Source: a virus | Reading direction: 5' to 3' (one strand) | DNA length: 64,000 nucleotides | IMG/VR virus record: IMGVR_UViG_3300010883_000017 | Span: 1-64,000 of that record | In this document: in pieces, positions 50,287 through 59,172 of the stretch | How positions within the stretch are numbered: position 1 is the first letter of the stretch | Layout of the letters: every line of letters starts with the position of its first letter | Position numbers and translations under genes: made by a program | Notes under the pieces: model-generated | What the model was told of the DNA's origin: nothing | The model's database searches: none | The model's input: the letters and a program-made list of their open reading frames with translations, nothing else

Positions 50287-51099
50287 ATGGAATATACAGT
50301 TTTTGCGCTTTTCTACGGTGATTACCCTGAGCTAGCTTCCCGGTGCTTGAATTCTTTGAAACTGCTTCCGCACGGCTGTGCCGAGCTGCGCGTTGGACTT
50401 AACGCGGTGCCGGAGAGCAGCGAAACGCAGCGCATTGTTCGCGCTATGGTAGATGAGCGGCACCTTGTGGAGAGCAACATCTACGAGTCTTCAGAAAATA
50501 TTCATAAGTACCCACTGATGCGCCGTATGTTTCACGACCCGGATAACCCGGTTGATACACCATACATTATGTGGTTTGACGACGACTCGTTTCTACGAAC
50601 AGATGAATGCAGTAATTTTGAAGCGTGGTCTACGGAGTTGGCGGGATACTTGTGTGACTTTGCAATGCTTGGCGCTGTTTATAAGCTGGGGCTTGCGGGG
50701 AAGCAGAAGGAGTACGTTGAAGATCAATCGTGGTACAATGGTAAGCCAGTTGGGAAGAACTTTACGTTCATAACTGGTGGTTGGTGGTGCCTTCGCGCGG
50801 AGGTTGTGTCTGCGTTTGATTGGCCGCCCCCTGATTTAGATCATCGCGGGGGAGATGCATTGCTAGGGGAGTTACTGCGTCAGCATGACTACTCGATAAA
50901 GCACTTTACTCGGCATGTAGCAATTAATGCCGACGAGGACGGGCGCCAGTGCAAGGCCAAACGCCGGGGTTACGATTCTCGGCCTATAGGGCACGATTAC
51001 GAGCCCGGGGTTACTAAGCAGATCTCTGCGGTAATGCCGCGCCTGGCTAGGACAGAATTACCTTATGAAAAATTGATGGAGGAACTTGATAATGAGTGA
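50287..51099 (+). CDS. GT-A-fold glycosyltransferase
   Basis: The 270-residue protein opens MEYTVFALFYGDYPELASRCLNSL, a family-2-like start, and has YIMWFDDDSFLRTDECSN with the DxD-type metal site near residues 99-103, then FTFITGGWWCLRAEVV and DHRGGDALLGELLRQH. It would move a sugar from a nucleotide donor; donors made by RmlA/B or HldE are candidates. ATG 50287 was chosen over upstream codons because it matches the usual family start. Confidence 0.75.
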   Translation: MEYTVFALFYGDYPELASRCLNSLKLLPHGCAELRVGLNAVPESSETQRIVRAMVDERHLVESNIYESSENIHKYPLMRRMFHDPDNPVDTPYIMWFDDDSFLRTDECSNFEAWSTELAGYLCDFAMLGAVYKLGLAGKQKEYVEDQSWYNGKPVGKNFTFITGGWWCLRAEVVSAFDWPPPDLDHRGGDALLGELLRQHDYSIKHFTRHVAINADEDGRQCKAKRRGYDSRPIGHDYEPGVTKQISAVMPRLARTELPYEKLMEELDNE

Positions 51100-51442
51100 T
51101 GGCGAAGAAAGAAAGGCGCGACTAGAAGAGATTCTAGACGGGCTTGAAGCAACTATGGATCGTGTACGTGGTGAGATGGCTGAGTTTAAGACTATTCGAC
51201 AGGTGGCGCGGGGCGACGGTGATAGTCTTGAGAATGCCAGGTTTTACGTCGACATTGGCGCCGGAGCGGTGGAGATTCCAGCACCAGCATCCCTTTCTGA
51301 AGAAGCGTTGTCGGGATTGATGGATCAACAGGGAAGCAAGGTTGCTGCTACATGGACTGAGGAGATCAAGCCCCTCGTTGACGAGGCGGTGGGCATTTGT
51401 CAGCAGGCCTCTGATAGGGGCCAGGAGGGGGACGAAGGATGA
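51092..51442 (+). CDS. Unknown coiled-coil protein, 116 aa
   Basis: ATG 51092 lies 9 bases after GGAGG. The N-terminal half is a coiled coil (RKARLEEILDGLEATMDRVRG); the C-terminal half is acidic. It overlaps the upstream gene by 8 bases. No family recognised. Confidence 0.5.
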   Translation: MSDGEERKARLEEILDGLEATMDRVRGEMAEFKTIRQVARGDGDSLENARFYVDIGAGAVEIPAPASLSEEALSGLMDQQGSKVAATWTEEIKPLVDEAVGICQQASDRGQEGDEG

Positions 51443-52014
51443 GCATTGAGCTAGTGGAGGGGGTTGAAGTTGAATTAACCAAGCACTGCGCAGGAGTTGT
51501 GGGTGTTGATAGTGGGCAGGCGATGATCTGCGACCCGACTAATATCGGGCAATGGAAGGGCAATGATCTTGACCCTAGTTTTATAGAGCGGAAATTAGAG
51601 GATACAGTGAGTGGTATCATCTATACGTGGCCGACAGACTTCAAGAGCTATGAGTGGTGTTTTGATGAGTTTGCAGAGGTCGTCTTTGTTTCTAAGGACG
51701 AGGTAGATCCATCCTGCGACAAACCTACTGTAAATGAGCTTGTCGAGTCTGGTAGGTTCGAACATGTTGTTAGCGATAACAAAAAGCCTAACGGTGAGTT
51801 CTCGTACGACGGCTGTTGCCGCGCTACTCTTGCAGAGAGTTTTGGCCAGTTGAAGTACGAGAGGGGGCACGACGGCGCAGGTGTTGTATTCAACACAGGC
51901 TGCGGCGATGGCGTGTACCCTGTTTACGTGTATACAGCGGATGTTCCTGGTTGGGGTAACCGCGTTGTTAAGGTTGAGATTTGTTTCTTTGAAGAGGAGG
52001 ACGTGGATGAGTGA
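51439..52014 (+). CDS. DUF4241-like protein, 191 aa
   Basis: The N-terminus VELTKHCAGVVGVDSGQAMICDP and the C-terminal EFSYDGCCRATL...GAGVVFNTGCGDGVYPVYV match the layout of DUF4241-type proteins. No activity is known. It overlaps both neighbours by a few bases. Confidence 0.55.
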   Translation: MSIELVEGVEVELTKHCAGVVGVDSGQAMICDPTNIGQWKGNDLDPSFIERKLEDTVSGIIYTWPTDFKSYEWCFDEFAEVVFVSKDEVDPSCDKPTVNELVESGRFEHVVSDNKKPNGEFSYDGCCRATLAESFGQLKYERGHDGAGVVFNTGCGDGVYPVYVYTADVPGWGNRVVKVEICFFEEEDVDE

Positions 52015-52141
52015 TGCTGAAGTAGTAGCTGAAGACCAAGACTTGGTAGATCATTTGGACCCGAGCCACCCTTTCGAGTTGGATATTGGTGTTGCCGGGG
52101 CCCTTCCGCGGGTATTGCTAAGGAGGTCGGCGTGCCTTTAA
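52007..52141 (+). CDS. Unknown small protein, 44 aa
   Basis: ATG 52007 follows GAGGAGG and overlaps the DUF4241-like stop by 8 bases. The peptide is acidic N-terminally (SDAEVVAEDQDLVDHLDPSH) with a hydrophobic, then basic end. It in turn overlaps the next gene's start. Support is the ribosome-binding site and overlaps. Confidence 0.45.
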   Translation: MSDAEVVAEDQDLVDHLDPSHPFELDIGVAGALPRVLLRRSACL

Positions 52142-52578
52142 GTAATACGTCTGGCTGTCCGCATTTGGACGGATTCCGCGCAGATATTGTGGAAGTAGAT
52201 GAAAAAGTTGGGGTAGATCTACTGCTGTACCAAAACGGGGAAGAATCTAGTAGATGGCGCCTAGCGGAATTCGACACCGTCGAGTACGCTGCGGCCCGCC
52301 GATTCTGGCAGCTCCTGGCGGCAGTAGCCAGGTTTGTAACGTTGGGCGGGGATACAGATACTATATATGCTGTTTGGGATAACTGGCCTGACGTTGCCGT
52401 ATCTCCTGTGCTTCCGCTTCTTTCGGTGGAGTCGGAAGAGTCTTACGTGCATACGTACCAGCTTCCGGACGGCAAATTTTTGCGAGTATACGAGGATGAA
52501 ACTTATGAGGAATTAGATAGAATGGATTTTCACGATTTGCTTGAAGACCTGGTTGCTGATGAACCAGGCGCTGAATAG
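52132..52578 (+). CDS. Unknown protein, 148 aa
   Basis: GTG 52132 follows AAGGAGG. The protein is beta-rich N-terminally and strongly acidic at the end (EDLVADEPGAE). Aromatic residues cluster in RRFWQLLAAVARF. No family recognised. Confidence 0.5.
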   Translation: MPLSNTSGCPHLDGFRADIVEVDEKVGVDLLLYQNGEESSRWRLAEFDTVEYAAARRFWQLLAAVARFVTLGGDTDTIYAVWDNWPDVAVSPVLPLLSVESEESYVHTYQLPDGKFLRVYEDETYEELDRMDFHDLLEDLVADEPGAE

Positions 52579-52593
52579 TGTGGCAAGGAAGTT

Positions 52594-53454
52594 ATGTCAA
52601 ATTTACAAGTCTATAATTTGCAAAGTACATTTCGGCTTCGCAATCGCTTAATTCAGGATACTTGTTCTCCGTATTACTGCTGCACACCTGAGGGAGACGA
52701 TTTCCAGGCATTCGCTGAGGATGTTTGGCGGGCACTTCCTGCTGGTACAAACCTGAGTGCGGTCTTTGAGTCTCTTCGTGGAGCTGCCGGCCGCGAGCTG
52801 GCGTTACCGCTCGTTGAAGAGATCATGTGGCGGCTGGCGGGTAACTTGGATTTATTAAAGGCTGGGCGTGCCGTGTGTCCGTGGACAGCGCAGCGGACGG
52901 AAGAGTGGATGCCCGTGCAGGCGGTGCGCGCTGTTCCCCGCTTGAATCGTAAGAAGCAGCCTGGTTATCTGTTCACGTTTAGGGTGTTAGCTGGTACTGC
53001 TTGTCCTTTGCTCATTCATAAGCATTGGACGCGACCTGCGTGCGCGGTTGCGGCTAAGCATGTAGGCCATACTAGACGGAATGGTAAGTACCCGTACAAG
53101 CATCCGCAGCAACTAGTTGGGTTGCGGATGTATTGCCTAGTTACGCCGAAGCTTAGTCAGCAGGGGCATCCTGGTTTTTTTAAGACGGAGTGCCCCCCTT
53201 CTTGTGTTCGGTATAATCGCGAGATCCTGACCACCCGGCTGGGCGAGCGGCCTAGTTCTTGCCCGCGAGGGTATACTCATGAGTGCCATAAATGTACCGT
53301 CGGGTATATTGATTGTATTGGCGGTACGCATAGAGAGAATTACGTTAAATCGTTTTGTAGCCACTGTGGGCAGTTATCTGTCTTTGATCCGGAGAATGTG
53401 TCGGATAAGTGCGTACCCTGTGCGGAACATATACAATTAAGGGGGGATTCTTGA
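52594..53454 (+). CDS. Cysteine-rich zinc-finger protein, 286 aa
   Basis: The C-terminal half carries several Cys clusters: ECPPSCVRYNR, SCPRGYTHECHKCTVGYIDC and SFCSHCGQLSVFDP...DKCVPCAEH. Together they form at least two zinc-binding modules. The N-terminal half is helical and ordinary. A nucleic-acid-binding role is likely. The stop overlaps the next start by one base. Confidence 0.6.
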   Translation: MSNLQVYNLQSTFRLRNRLIQDTCSPYYCCTPEGDDFQAFAEDVWRALPAGTNLSAVFESLRGAAGRELALPLVEEIMWRLAGNLDLLKAGRAVCPWTAQRTEEWMPVQAVRAVPRLNRKKQPGYLFTFRVLAGTACPLLIHKHWTRPACAVAAKHVGHTRRNGKYPYKHPQQLVGLRMYCLVTPKLSQQGHPGFFKTECPPSCVRYNREILTTRLGERPSSCPRGYTHECHKCTVGYIDCIGGTHRENYVKSFCSHCGQLSVFDPENVSDKCVPCAEHIQLRGDS

Positions 53455-53624
53455 TGGGCAGTCCACCGAAACCTCGGCAGTTGTTTTTACATTTTGGCGA
53501 CAGTACGGAGTGTTGTGGGGGCGGGTGTGAAAAGGAAGAAGAGGCGCAGAAGGCCCCCGATCAAACGCAAGTTAAGCAATCGTATGCGAAAGCTTGCGAG
53601 GAGTTACTAGAAGAGGATGAATAG
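53454..53624 (+). CDS. Unknown Cys-rich small protein, 56 aa
   Basis: ATG 53454 follows a GGGGGG run after AA. Residues ECCGGGCEKEEEAQ give a compact CC...C cluster that could bind metal. The remainder is charged and helical. No family recognised. Confidence 0.45.
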   Translation: MGSPPKPRQLFLHFGDSTECCGGGCEKEEEAQKAPDQTQVKQSYAKACEELLEEDE

Positions 53625-53636
53625 AAGGAGCTCTAC

Positions 53637-54116
53637 GTGAATAATCCCCATGAACACCTACTGCAGTACTCGCAACGTGATGGAGACAGTAGAAAGTATT
53701 CCCCTAATCGGGATATTGCATATGTCTTTCCACAGCTTATTAAAGAAGCCATCCGCGGCCTAGATGATGAGACCCTTTGGCAGGGCGGGATCAAGGATTA
53801 CCTGAAATTCCGCAATATTACTGTTGAAGATATCGGTAAGGCGGAGGAGACGTTTGCACAGGGTATCGTACTCTTTACTAAGTACGGATGCGGTTCTCCC
53901 AAAGAGGCGCTTGGGCAGGCGGGCTTCTTCGATGTGCCTGAAGCAGCCCAGGATGCTATCATGATGCGCATTGGGCAGGTGATGGCGGGGGCTTTCTTTG
54001 TCGCTATCCGCGACGTTACGCCGATGGGTGCGCAGCCACCTGTCATGCGGGATATTGAGTCCACGGTACGCTCGGCCGGGGTGTTTGCGCGGGAGTTATT
54101 GAAGAAGAAGAGTTAG
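53637..54116 (+). CDS. Unknown helical protein, 159 aa
   Basis: GTG 53637 follows AAGGAG. It is mainly helical with hydrophobic segments (AIMMRIGQVMAGAFFVAI) that are too short or polar to call membrane helices. No family recognised; it precedes the exonuclease gene. Confidence 0.5.
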   Translation: MNNPHEHLLQYSQRDGDSRKYSPNRDIAYVFPQLIKEAIRGLDDETLWQGGIKDYLKFRNITVEDIGKAEETFAQGIVLFTKYGCGSPKEALGQAGFFDVPEAAQDAIMMRIGQVMAGAFFVAIRDVTPMGAQPPVMRDIESTVRSAGVFARELLKKKS

Positions 54117-54148
54117 GTTACGTTAGTTTCCCATGGAAGGGGCGGCAT

Positions 54149-54982
54149 ATGACACCAGGACAATGGCTTGTAGAACTACAATCTCGTTTAGGCTATAGCA
54201 TTTTTCCTGATGATTATATCGTTGTAGATGTAGAAACTACCGGACGTGTTTTTTACGGCGCCAACGGAAGTTACACGCCTGGCAATCATGGCTACCATGA
54301 CTTAATTACTCAGATGGGGCACTGCATTGTCCGTGGTGGTGAGGTGAAGCATAGTGCCGGCGTAGTTTTGGATTGGTCCCGAGAAGATGCACGCGAGCTA
54401 CACGAGTTTGAGGCAATGCATGATCCGCGCTGGCTTGCGGATCAGTTGGATTTTCTGGAGCGGGTGTTTGCGGAGAAAGGGCGCACTTACCAGGTACCGC
54501 TTTCAAAGATGAAAGATGAAGGCGAACCCCCGGTAAAGATTTTACAAGGGTATTACGACCTCTTCATTGAGTCACGAGAAAAGGGGTTAAAGTTTGTTGG
54601 GCATAATGCGTGGGGATTTGATGCGAAGATGATCATGTATCATTTTCGGCATTATTTGGGTAAGAGCTTTAAGTGGAAGGCGGATGAGATTATAGATACG
54701 GGCATGATTGAGAAGGCTATTCAAGATGCCGACAATGAAAATATTAGCCTTCCGTGGCCTACAGAAAATTTGAAGACCTGGTCTCGGCGGATTGCTAATA
54801 GTCCTCGCGCGGGCATTCGTTGGAATTTAGATCAACATGTGGTAAACAAATACAACTTGGTGGAGCGCTTCGACCTGAACATGGAGGAGGCGCATGATGC
54901 CGGGTTTGATTGCTACCTCACTCATTTGCTTTTACGCACGTTTAAAGCTGTATACGAGGCTGAGGTTGGTCTTGAGCAGTAG
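54149..54982 (+). CDS. DEDD-family 3'-5' exonuclease
   Basis: The 277-residue protein has DEDD motifs: YIVVDVETTGR (Asp and Glu, about 23-33), FVGHNAWGFDAKMI (Asp, about 149-162), and HDAGFDCYLTHLLL with the final His and Asp. It is like phage DnaQ/RNase T-type exonucleases. It could proofread, trim recombination ends or process RNA; the sequence does not decide this. Confidence 0.8.
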   Translation: MTPGQWLVELQSRLGYSIFPDDYIVVDVETTGRVFYGANGSYTPGNHGYHDLITQMGHCIVRGGEVKHSAGVVLDWSREDARELHEFEAMHDPRWLADQLDFLERVFAEKGRTYQVPLSKMKDEGEPPVKILQGYYDLFIESREKGLKFVGHNAWGFDAKMIMYHFRHYLGKSFKWKADEIIDTGMIEKAIQDADNENISLPWPTENLKTWSRRIANSPRAGIRWNLDQHVVNKYNLVERFDLNMEEAHDAGFDCYLTHLLLRTFKAVYEAEVGLEQ

Positions 54983-55014
54983 GTGGTTATTCACGTTAAA
55001 GATGTAAAACGACC

Positions 55015-55350
55015 ATGATCCGCAATCGAGGCAATACGAAGGTGAAGAAGGTATCCGGAAGTCCCTTGACACGGTGGAGCAAGGCAAACGAAGTTGTTGC
55101 AGCTGCATTGCGCTCGGTGAAAATAGGTACGGACGCGGGCGAACGACCGCTCCCGCCCGATGTAGCTAGGCGTATTCTAAATGACGTGAAGAACGGGACC
55201 GTTCCGATAGCCATTGCGGATTTGTGTACACTGTCATGTGCATTGGAAGCGCATGGAGTTAGTACGTCAGATGTAGACGCGATTTATCAAGCAGCGAGTG
55301 GCGCGTGGCAAATGCGAATACTGGCGGCAGCAGCGGGTAAAGGAAATTGA
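55015..55350 (+). CDS. Unknown basic protein, 111 aa
   Basis: A basic N-terminus (NRGNTKVKKVSGSPLTRWSK) leads to a helical domain with LPPDVARRILNDVKNGTVP. No clear ribosome-binding site for ATG 55015; GTG 55042 is an alternative. No family recognised. Confidence 0.45.
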   Translation: MIRNRGNTKVKKVSGSPLTRWSKANEVVAAALRSVKIGTDAGERPLPPDVARRILNDVKNGTVPIAIADLCTLSCALEAHGVSTSDVDAIYQAASGAWQMRILAAAAGKGN

Positions 55351-55365
55351 TTAAAGAAGGGAAAT

Positions 55366-55806
55366 ATGGGAACTAGTATTGTTATTGGAATAGACCCGGG
55401 ACGATCTGGCGGGCTTGCGTGTATTGGTCCTGGCGATCAAGACGTGCAGACGTACAAGCTTGATAACACGGACAGGGACGTTTACGAGAAGTTGAAAGAG
55501 TTTGTTGAGGTAGCGGATTTCGCATTTCTCGAGAAGGTTCATTCGATGCCGAAGCAGGGCGTCGCGTCTACGTTTAAGTTTGGTCAATCATTTGGTTTCC
55601 TGCAGGGAATTCTTATTGCCTCCGGCGTTCCATTTGAACTGGTAACGCCGCAGAAGTGGCAGGGCTATCTGAGCTGCCGCACGCGAGGCGACAAAAATAT
55701 AACCAAATCACGCGCACAGGAATTGTTTCCGGATGTTAAATGCACCCATGCGATTTCTGATGCTTTACTGATAGCCGAGTATGGTCGGCGAGTACGGGGA
55801 GAATAA
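55366..55806 (+). CDS. ruvC: RuvC-like Holliday junction resolvase
   Basis: The 146-residue protein has RuvC motifs: VIGIDPGRSGGLA (first Asp), FLEKVHSMPKQGVASTFKFGQSFG (Glu region) and HAISDALLIAEYGRR (last Asp/Asp motif). It cuts Holliday junctions and branched DNA, needed after recombination and before packaging. ATG 55366 follows GAAGGGAAAT. Confidence 0.85.
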   Translation: MGTSIVIGIDPGRSGGLACIGPGDQDVQTYKLDNTDRDVYEKLKEFVEVADFAFLEKVHSMPKQGVASTFKFGQSFGFLQGILIASGVPFELVTPQKWQGYLSCRTRGDKNITKSRAQELFPDVKCTHAISDALLIAEYGRRVRGE

Positions 55807-55811
55807 GCACG

Positions 55812-56183
55812 ATGGCTGAAGAAAAAGGACAGATGGATGAAGAAAAAGTACAAGAGCTAACAGAGCACGCACGAAAACTGGTGGCTGACAGTAAGACTAT
55901 TCAAATTGCTACGGTCGTGATGCTTAATGCCTGGCGGTTGTATTATTGTTCAAGAGCAGTGCTGGACAATTACGTTGAGGAAGATGAGAACCTTACAACT
56001 GATGAAGAACGTGACGTTGTTAAGAATCTCATAGGCAATTCAATGAACACCGAGGCATTAAAGCCTTATAAGATTGATGAATTAGTAGCCTGCCTTAGCG
56101 GGATCTGCATACCCTTCTTGCTAGCGCAGGAAGGTAACATTAGTGAGGAACTTGAAGAAGAAGGTGATGAAGATGACAGTTAA
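55812..56183 (+). CDS. Unknown helical acidic protein, 123 aa
   Basis: The protein is helical with two moderately hydrophobic segments (IQIATVVMLNAWRLYY and ELVACLSGICIPFLLA) and an acidic tail. A peripheral-membrane or protein-binding role is possible. It overlaps the next start. Confidence 0.5.
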   Translation: MAEEKGQMDEEKVQELTEHARKLVADSKTIQIATVVMLNAWRLYYCSRAVLDNYVEEDENLTTDEERDVVKNLIGNSMNTEALKPYKIDELVACLSGICIPFLLAQEGNISEELEEEGDEDDS

Positions 56184-56853
56184 TTATTATGTTGGTTGGA
56201 CGGGGATGCCGTGGAAGACTGATTTGATGCCGGAGCCGACGGCCCCGAGTAACTACAAGGATCCTGAAAAGATTGCCGCAGCTGTAGCAGAGAAGCGCGC
56301 AAAGCAACAAGAGACTGCGGGCAGCGTTCCTATCTATGGAAAATTGGAGGCAGTCACTGTGCTTGATGAAGCTGGTGAGGTGCTGTTTGGGCATACCTCT
56401 GGTGACACGCTCGACGGCGTTGACGATGTGGCGGCCGCGACGGCCTTTGTCGATTTTCTGCTTGATACGTTTATCTTCCCGACCGAAGATGCGGATTACG
56501 AGCTTCGCGTTGCCAGCGAGCCCGCGCGGCTTATCGGGCTTGAAGTTAAGACGTCTTTGAAGATGGCTGCTATGGAGGTGTTCTCCCGCGAAGGACGTGC
56601 CGGCATTCCTATGCGTATGTGGTATCGCCGCACGTTCTGTGTGGACCCATTTGAGATGCTGCGCGCTGGTGTGCCGGATCTGACGCTGGACGCTGCCCTA
56701 TCGTTTGTTGGTAGTACGGCTACTCCAGCTGAGTACCAGCAGGGCGCGGTCTCGCAGTCGCATGCCACGGCGTGGGCAGCACGCGAGCTTGCAACGCGCA
56801 TTGGTATCGCGCAGGCCGTTGCAACGGCGCAAACAGAGGCGGCCTCTCTCTAA
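56173..56853 (+). CDS. Unknown protein, 226 aa
   Basis: ATG 56173 follows AAGGT and overlaps the previous gene by 11 bases; an upstream start would add a basic peptide. It has YYVGWTGMPWKTDLMPEPTAP at the start and a long C-terminal Ala/Thr-rich helix. No family recognised. Confidence 0.5.
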   Translation: MTVNYYVGWTGMPWKTDLMPEPTAPSNYKDPEKIAAAVAEKRAKQQETAGSVPIYGKLEAVTVLDEAGEVLFGHTSGDTLDGVDDVAAATAFVDFLLDTFIFPTEDADYELRVASEPARLIGLEVKTSLKMAAMEVFSREGRAGIPMRMWYRRTFCVDPFEMLRAGVPDLTLDAALSFVGSTATPAEYQQGAVSQSHATAWAARELATRIGIAQAVATAQTEAASL

Positions 56854-56862
56854 GGAAGTAGT

Positions 56863-57522
56863 ATGAGTACAGAAGGACCCCGTGGTGACGATTCACTAAA
56901 ACCTGAGGGTTTTAGTGGGCATGACAAATACGAGAAAGGCTTGGCCCCGATAAGACCTCTCAAGCTAACGCCTGGGATGACACTGTCGACCCTTTCTGAA
57001 GAGTATGTTTTCTTTAACCACGGGGTCCTTTTTTCTTATGCCGCGCTACCTATCGATCCGGCTGAACAGTATGTAGAAGAGCATGGCTCGCTGATTCGGT
57101 TGGTGGTTTCTCCTAGTGTCTTGTTTGATGGTCTGTCTGGTGGAAATCCTTTATTTTTGGCGTGGGAGCACGCGCTTGTCTTAATCCCACGAGAAGATTG
57201 GGAGGGGTTTGCTAATGCAATTTTGCAGACAGCTATTGTGAATAAGGAAGCGAATTCTTTTTTCCGGCCGTACGTGCGTGAGCTCACCGTTCACGATTGG
57301 TTGCAAACGCCGATCGCGTCAAATAGCAGTCAAATTTCGGCTGCCTTGTTTGGGTTGGATGGGAATAAGGCGTTCATCGGGTTTGCGGAGGCCGGTGGTC
57401 GTATACGTGTGCGAGAGGGCGCTCCGCGCCCCGACACGGTTCAGTTTGGTAAGCAGCTTTTAGCCGGACAGAATCCTTACGATATGTCTGGAGATAATGG
57501 GAGAGATTACGATGAAGATTAA
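56863..57522 (+). CDS. Unknown protein, 219 aa
   Basis: Beta-rich core (YVFFNHGVLFSYAALPI, LIRLVVSPSVLFDGLSGG) with an acidic C-terminus. It overlaps the next gene by 11 bases. No family recognised. Confidence 0.5.
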   Translation: MSTEGPRGDDSLKPEGFSGHDKYEKGLAPIRPLKLTPGMTLSTLSEEYVFFNHGVLFSYAALPIDPAEQYVEEHGSLIRLVVSPSVLFDGLSGGNPLFLAWEHALVLIPREDWEGFANAILQTAIVNKEANSFFRPYVRELTVHDWLQTPIASNSSQISAALFGLDGNKAFIGFAEAGGRIRVREGAPRPDTVQFGKQLLAGQNPYDMSGDNGRDYDED

Positions 57523-57823
57523 AATCAAGGTTCCGGCCGATTCGGAAGTAACGTTTGACGAGGTTTCTCGTGAGTTGACGGTCGAGCCCTTTTTCACAAA
57601 GAGTGAAGGGCGCGCTACGTGGGCGTGTGTTTCTGTTTGCGGCGATGGCGGCGCTGAACGACGTACGACACTTCAATGTAGTGGTAAATCTGGGCAGTTG
57701 TTTGTGCTGAGCGCAGCGGGTAAAAATACTACAACTGGTTTTGATAAGTTGGCAGACTATCAGGGCGTACAGAAGAAAAGCGGGATAGACGACGCGGACG
57801 ATGGTGAGGGGTCTATTCTGTGA
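57512..57823 (+). CDS. Unknown beta-rich protein, 103 aa
   Basis: ATG 57512 follows GGGAGAG. Residues KIKIKVPADSEVTFDEVSRE and WACVSVCGDGG point to a beta fold with two Cys. The tail is Asp/Gly-rich. No family recognised. Confidence 0.5.
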   Translation: MKIKIKVPADSEVTFDEVSRELTVEPFFTKSEGRATWACVSVCGDGGAERRTTLQCSGKSGQLFVLSAAGKNTTTGFDKLADYQGVQKKSGIDDADDGEGSIL

Positions 57824-58080
57824 AAACTTACACTAAGACATTTGTAGAAAGCCGCTATGAGAAGCGGAAGAAGGGCGCGGCTCCTGACGATTGGGAGCAC
57901 GTTAGTCATACTGAACCAGTAGACGAGCAAGTACGAACTTGGGTAGATGCTAGTAGTGCTAATATCATCACTGTGTCTGCTCCGGGGATTGAACATGTGT
58001 GGGCAAACAAGGAAATGACACTTAAGTGCATCCTGTTAGCTTACGTGGTCATTTATGTGCCGGGAAATAATAGCTCATGA
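57820..58080 (+). CDS. Unknown protein, 86 aa
   Basis: GTG 57820 overlaps the previous stop by four bases. Short, beta-rich C-terminal stretch LKCILLAYVVIYVPG. No family recognised. Confidence 0.45.
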   Translation: MKTYTKTFVESRYEKRKKGAAPDDWEHVSHTEPVDEQVRTWVDASSANIITVSAPGIEHVWANKEMTLKCILLAYVVIYVPGNNSS

Positions 58081-58466
58081 TAGATGAAATGGACGGTGTG
58101 GAAGTTGCGGTGGACGAGCGTCCGCTTTACTACTTAGTGGTGTGTCCGGACACGGGGTCTCCAAGCGTAGAATTTTACGAAACACTAGACGGGCTAGCTA
58201 CTAAGTTGATTGAGCTCCAAGATACTGAAGTTACCGTGATGCCTTTCTGCGGGCGGCGTTTGTATGTGTCAGAAGGTGAGCTGCGGTATCTATTGGACGA
58301 TGGGCACGCAGATCCTATTCCTTTGTTTACAGTCCCGACGCCCAGCGACGGCGACTGGAAGGGGACGGTCCGGTTTGGCGCAGACACGCCCGATCCAGGA
58401 ATCGCACTAGGAACCCCCGCGGATATTGTTGAAGAAGAGTCCGAGGAAGAGGAAGAAGAGGACTAA
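58077..58466 (+). CDS. Unknown protein with Glu-rich tail, 129 aa
   Basis: It ends in an almost unbroken Glu/Asp tail of about 15 residues. The N-terminal half is beta-rich with LYYLVVCPDTGSPSVEFY. The last gene before a strong terminator. No family recognised. Confidence 0.5.
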   Translation: MIDEMDGVEVAVDERPLYYLVVCPDTGSPSVEFYETLDGLATKLIELQDTEVTVMPFCGRRLYVSEGELRYLLDDGHADPIPLFTVPTPSDGDWKGTVRFGADTPDPGIALGTPADIVEEESEEEEEED

Positions 58467-58521
58467 CTTGCGCCCCTAAACAACGGGCGTAAATGCGTCA
58501 CTATTACATAGAAGAATAATA

Positions 58522-58556
58522 GCCCACAGCTGCATATCGCAGTTGTGGGCTTTTTT
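58522..58556 (+). terminator. Strong intrinsic terminator
   Basis: GCCCACAGCTGC pairs with GCAGTTGTGGGC around ATATC (58522-58550), followed by six T. It ends the long operon of small genes. Confidence 0.9.
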
Positions 58557-58564
58557 ATGTAAGT

Positions 58565-58600
58565 GGGGCGCGGGGCTGCCTGACGAGGCGGCCCCGCCCC
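58565..58600 (+). repeat. Second GC-rich hairpin after the terminator
   Basis: GGGGCGCGGGGC and CTGCCT pair with AGGC-GGCCCCGCCCC arms across 58565-58600. It is followed by TGTGTTTATT, not a clean T run. It may be a backup terminator or protect the next mRNA's 5' end. Confidence 0.5.
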
Positions 58601-58630
58601 TGTGTTTATTCATTTCACGGAGGAAACGAT

Positions 58631-58867
58631 ATGGACTGTGAACTATGCGGAAACGAAAAAGCTACCCAATACACAGCGACGGATTGGGGAGAAAGACATA
58701 TTTGTGACAACTGCGCACCACAGGTGCAGTTAACGATTCCACGGGAAAGTCCCGGGTTATCCGAAAGTCCTGTGGAAGAGGATCGCTTTAAGACGGCCGC
58801 GGAGCGATTCTTGCAAGACTTGGGAATCCCCAGGAATGGAGAGCGGCCCCCCAATAACCCCAAGTAG
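58631..58867 (+). CDS. Small zinc-finger protein, 78 aa
   Basis: CELCGNEKATQYTATDWG followed by HICDNC gives a two-CxxC zinc finger. The C-terminal part is acidic and Pro-rich. ATG 58631 follows GGAGG. Role unknown. Confidence 0.6.
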   Translation: MDCELCGNEKATQYTATDWGERHICDNCAPQVQLTIPRESPGLSESPVEEDRFKTAAERFLQDLGIPRNGERPPNNPK

Positions 58868-58880
58868 AAAAGGAGTGAAC

Positions 58881-59093
58881 ATGCGGGTACTCGGTTTCGA
58901 CGCTAACGGTAGCGTCATGCCAGTAGATGAACCTGGTGTGGTTCATCATTACCGCAACATCCGGCGTGTGCATCCGAACGGGAAGCATGCAAAGGTTGTT
59001 CTCGAGACCGAGCCGGGCGAATCCGGCGAGATCATTGAGATTAAGTGGACTGTCTTCCGGCGCTGTGTCAGGCGGGCAGAAGAAGTGAATTGA
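58881..59093 (+). CDS. Unknown small protein, 70 aa
   Basis: ATG 58881 lies 7 bases after AAAAGGAG. It is beta-rich (RVLGFDANGSVMPVDEPGVV) with a basic helix end. No family recognised. Confidence 0.5.
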   Translation: MRVLGFDANGSVMPVDEPGVVHHYRNIRRVHPNGKHAKVVLETEPGESGEIIEIKWTVFRRCVRRAEEVN

Positions 59094-59172
59094 CGTTTTT
59101 TAATTTTGAGGAGCCGCATTTTGGCGGGCCTCGTAGGAACCTTAAACCATTGACCAATAGAAGGACCAAGTT

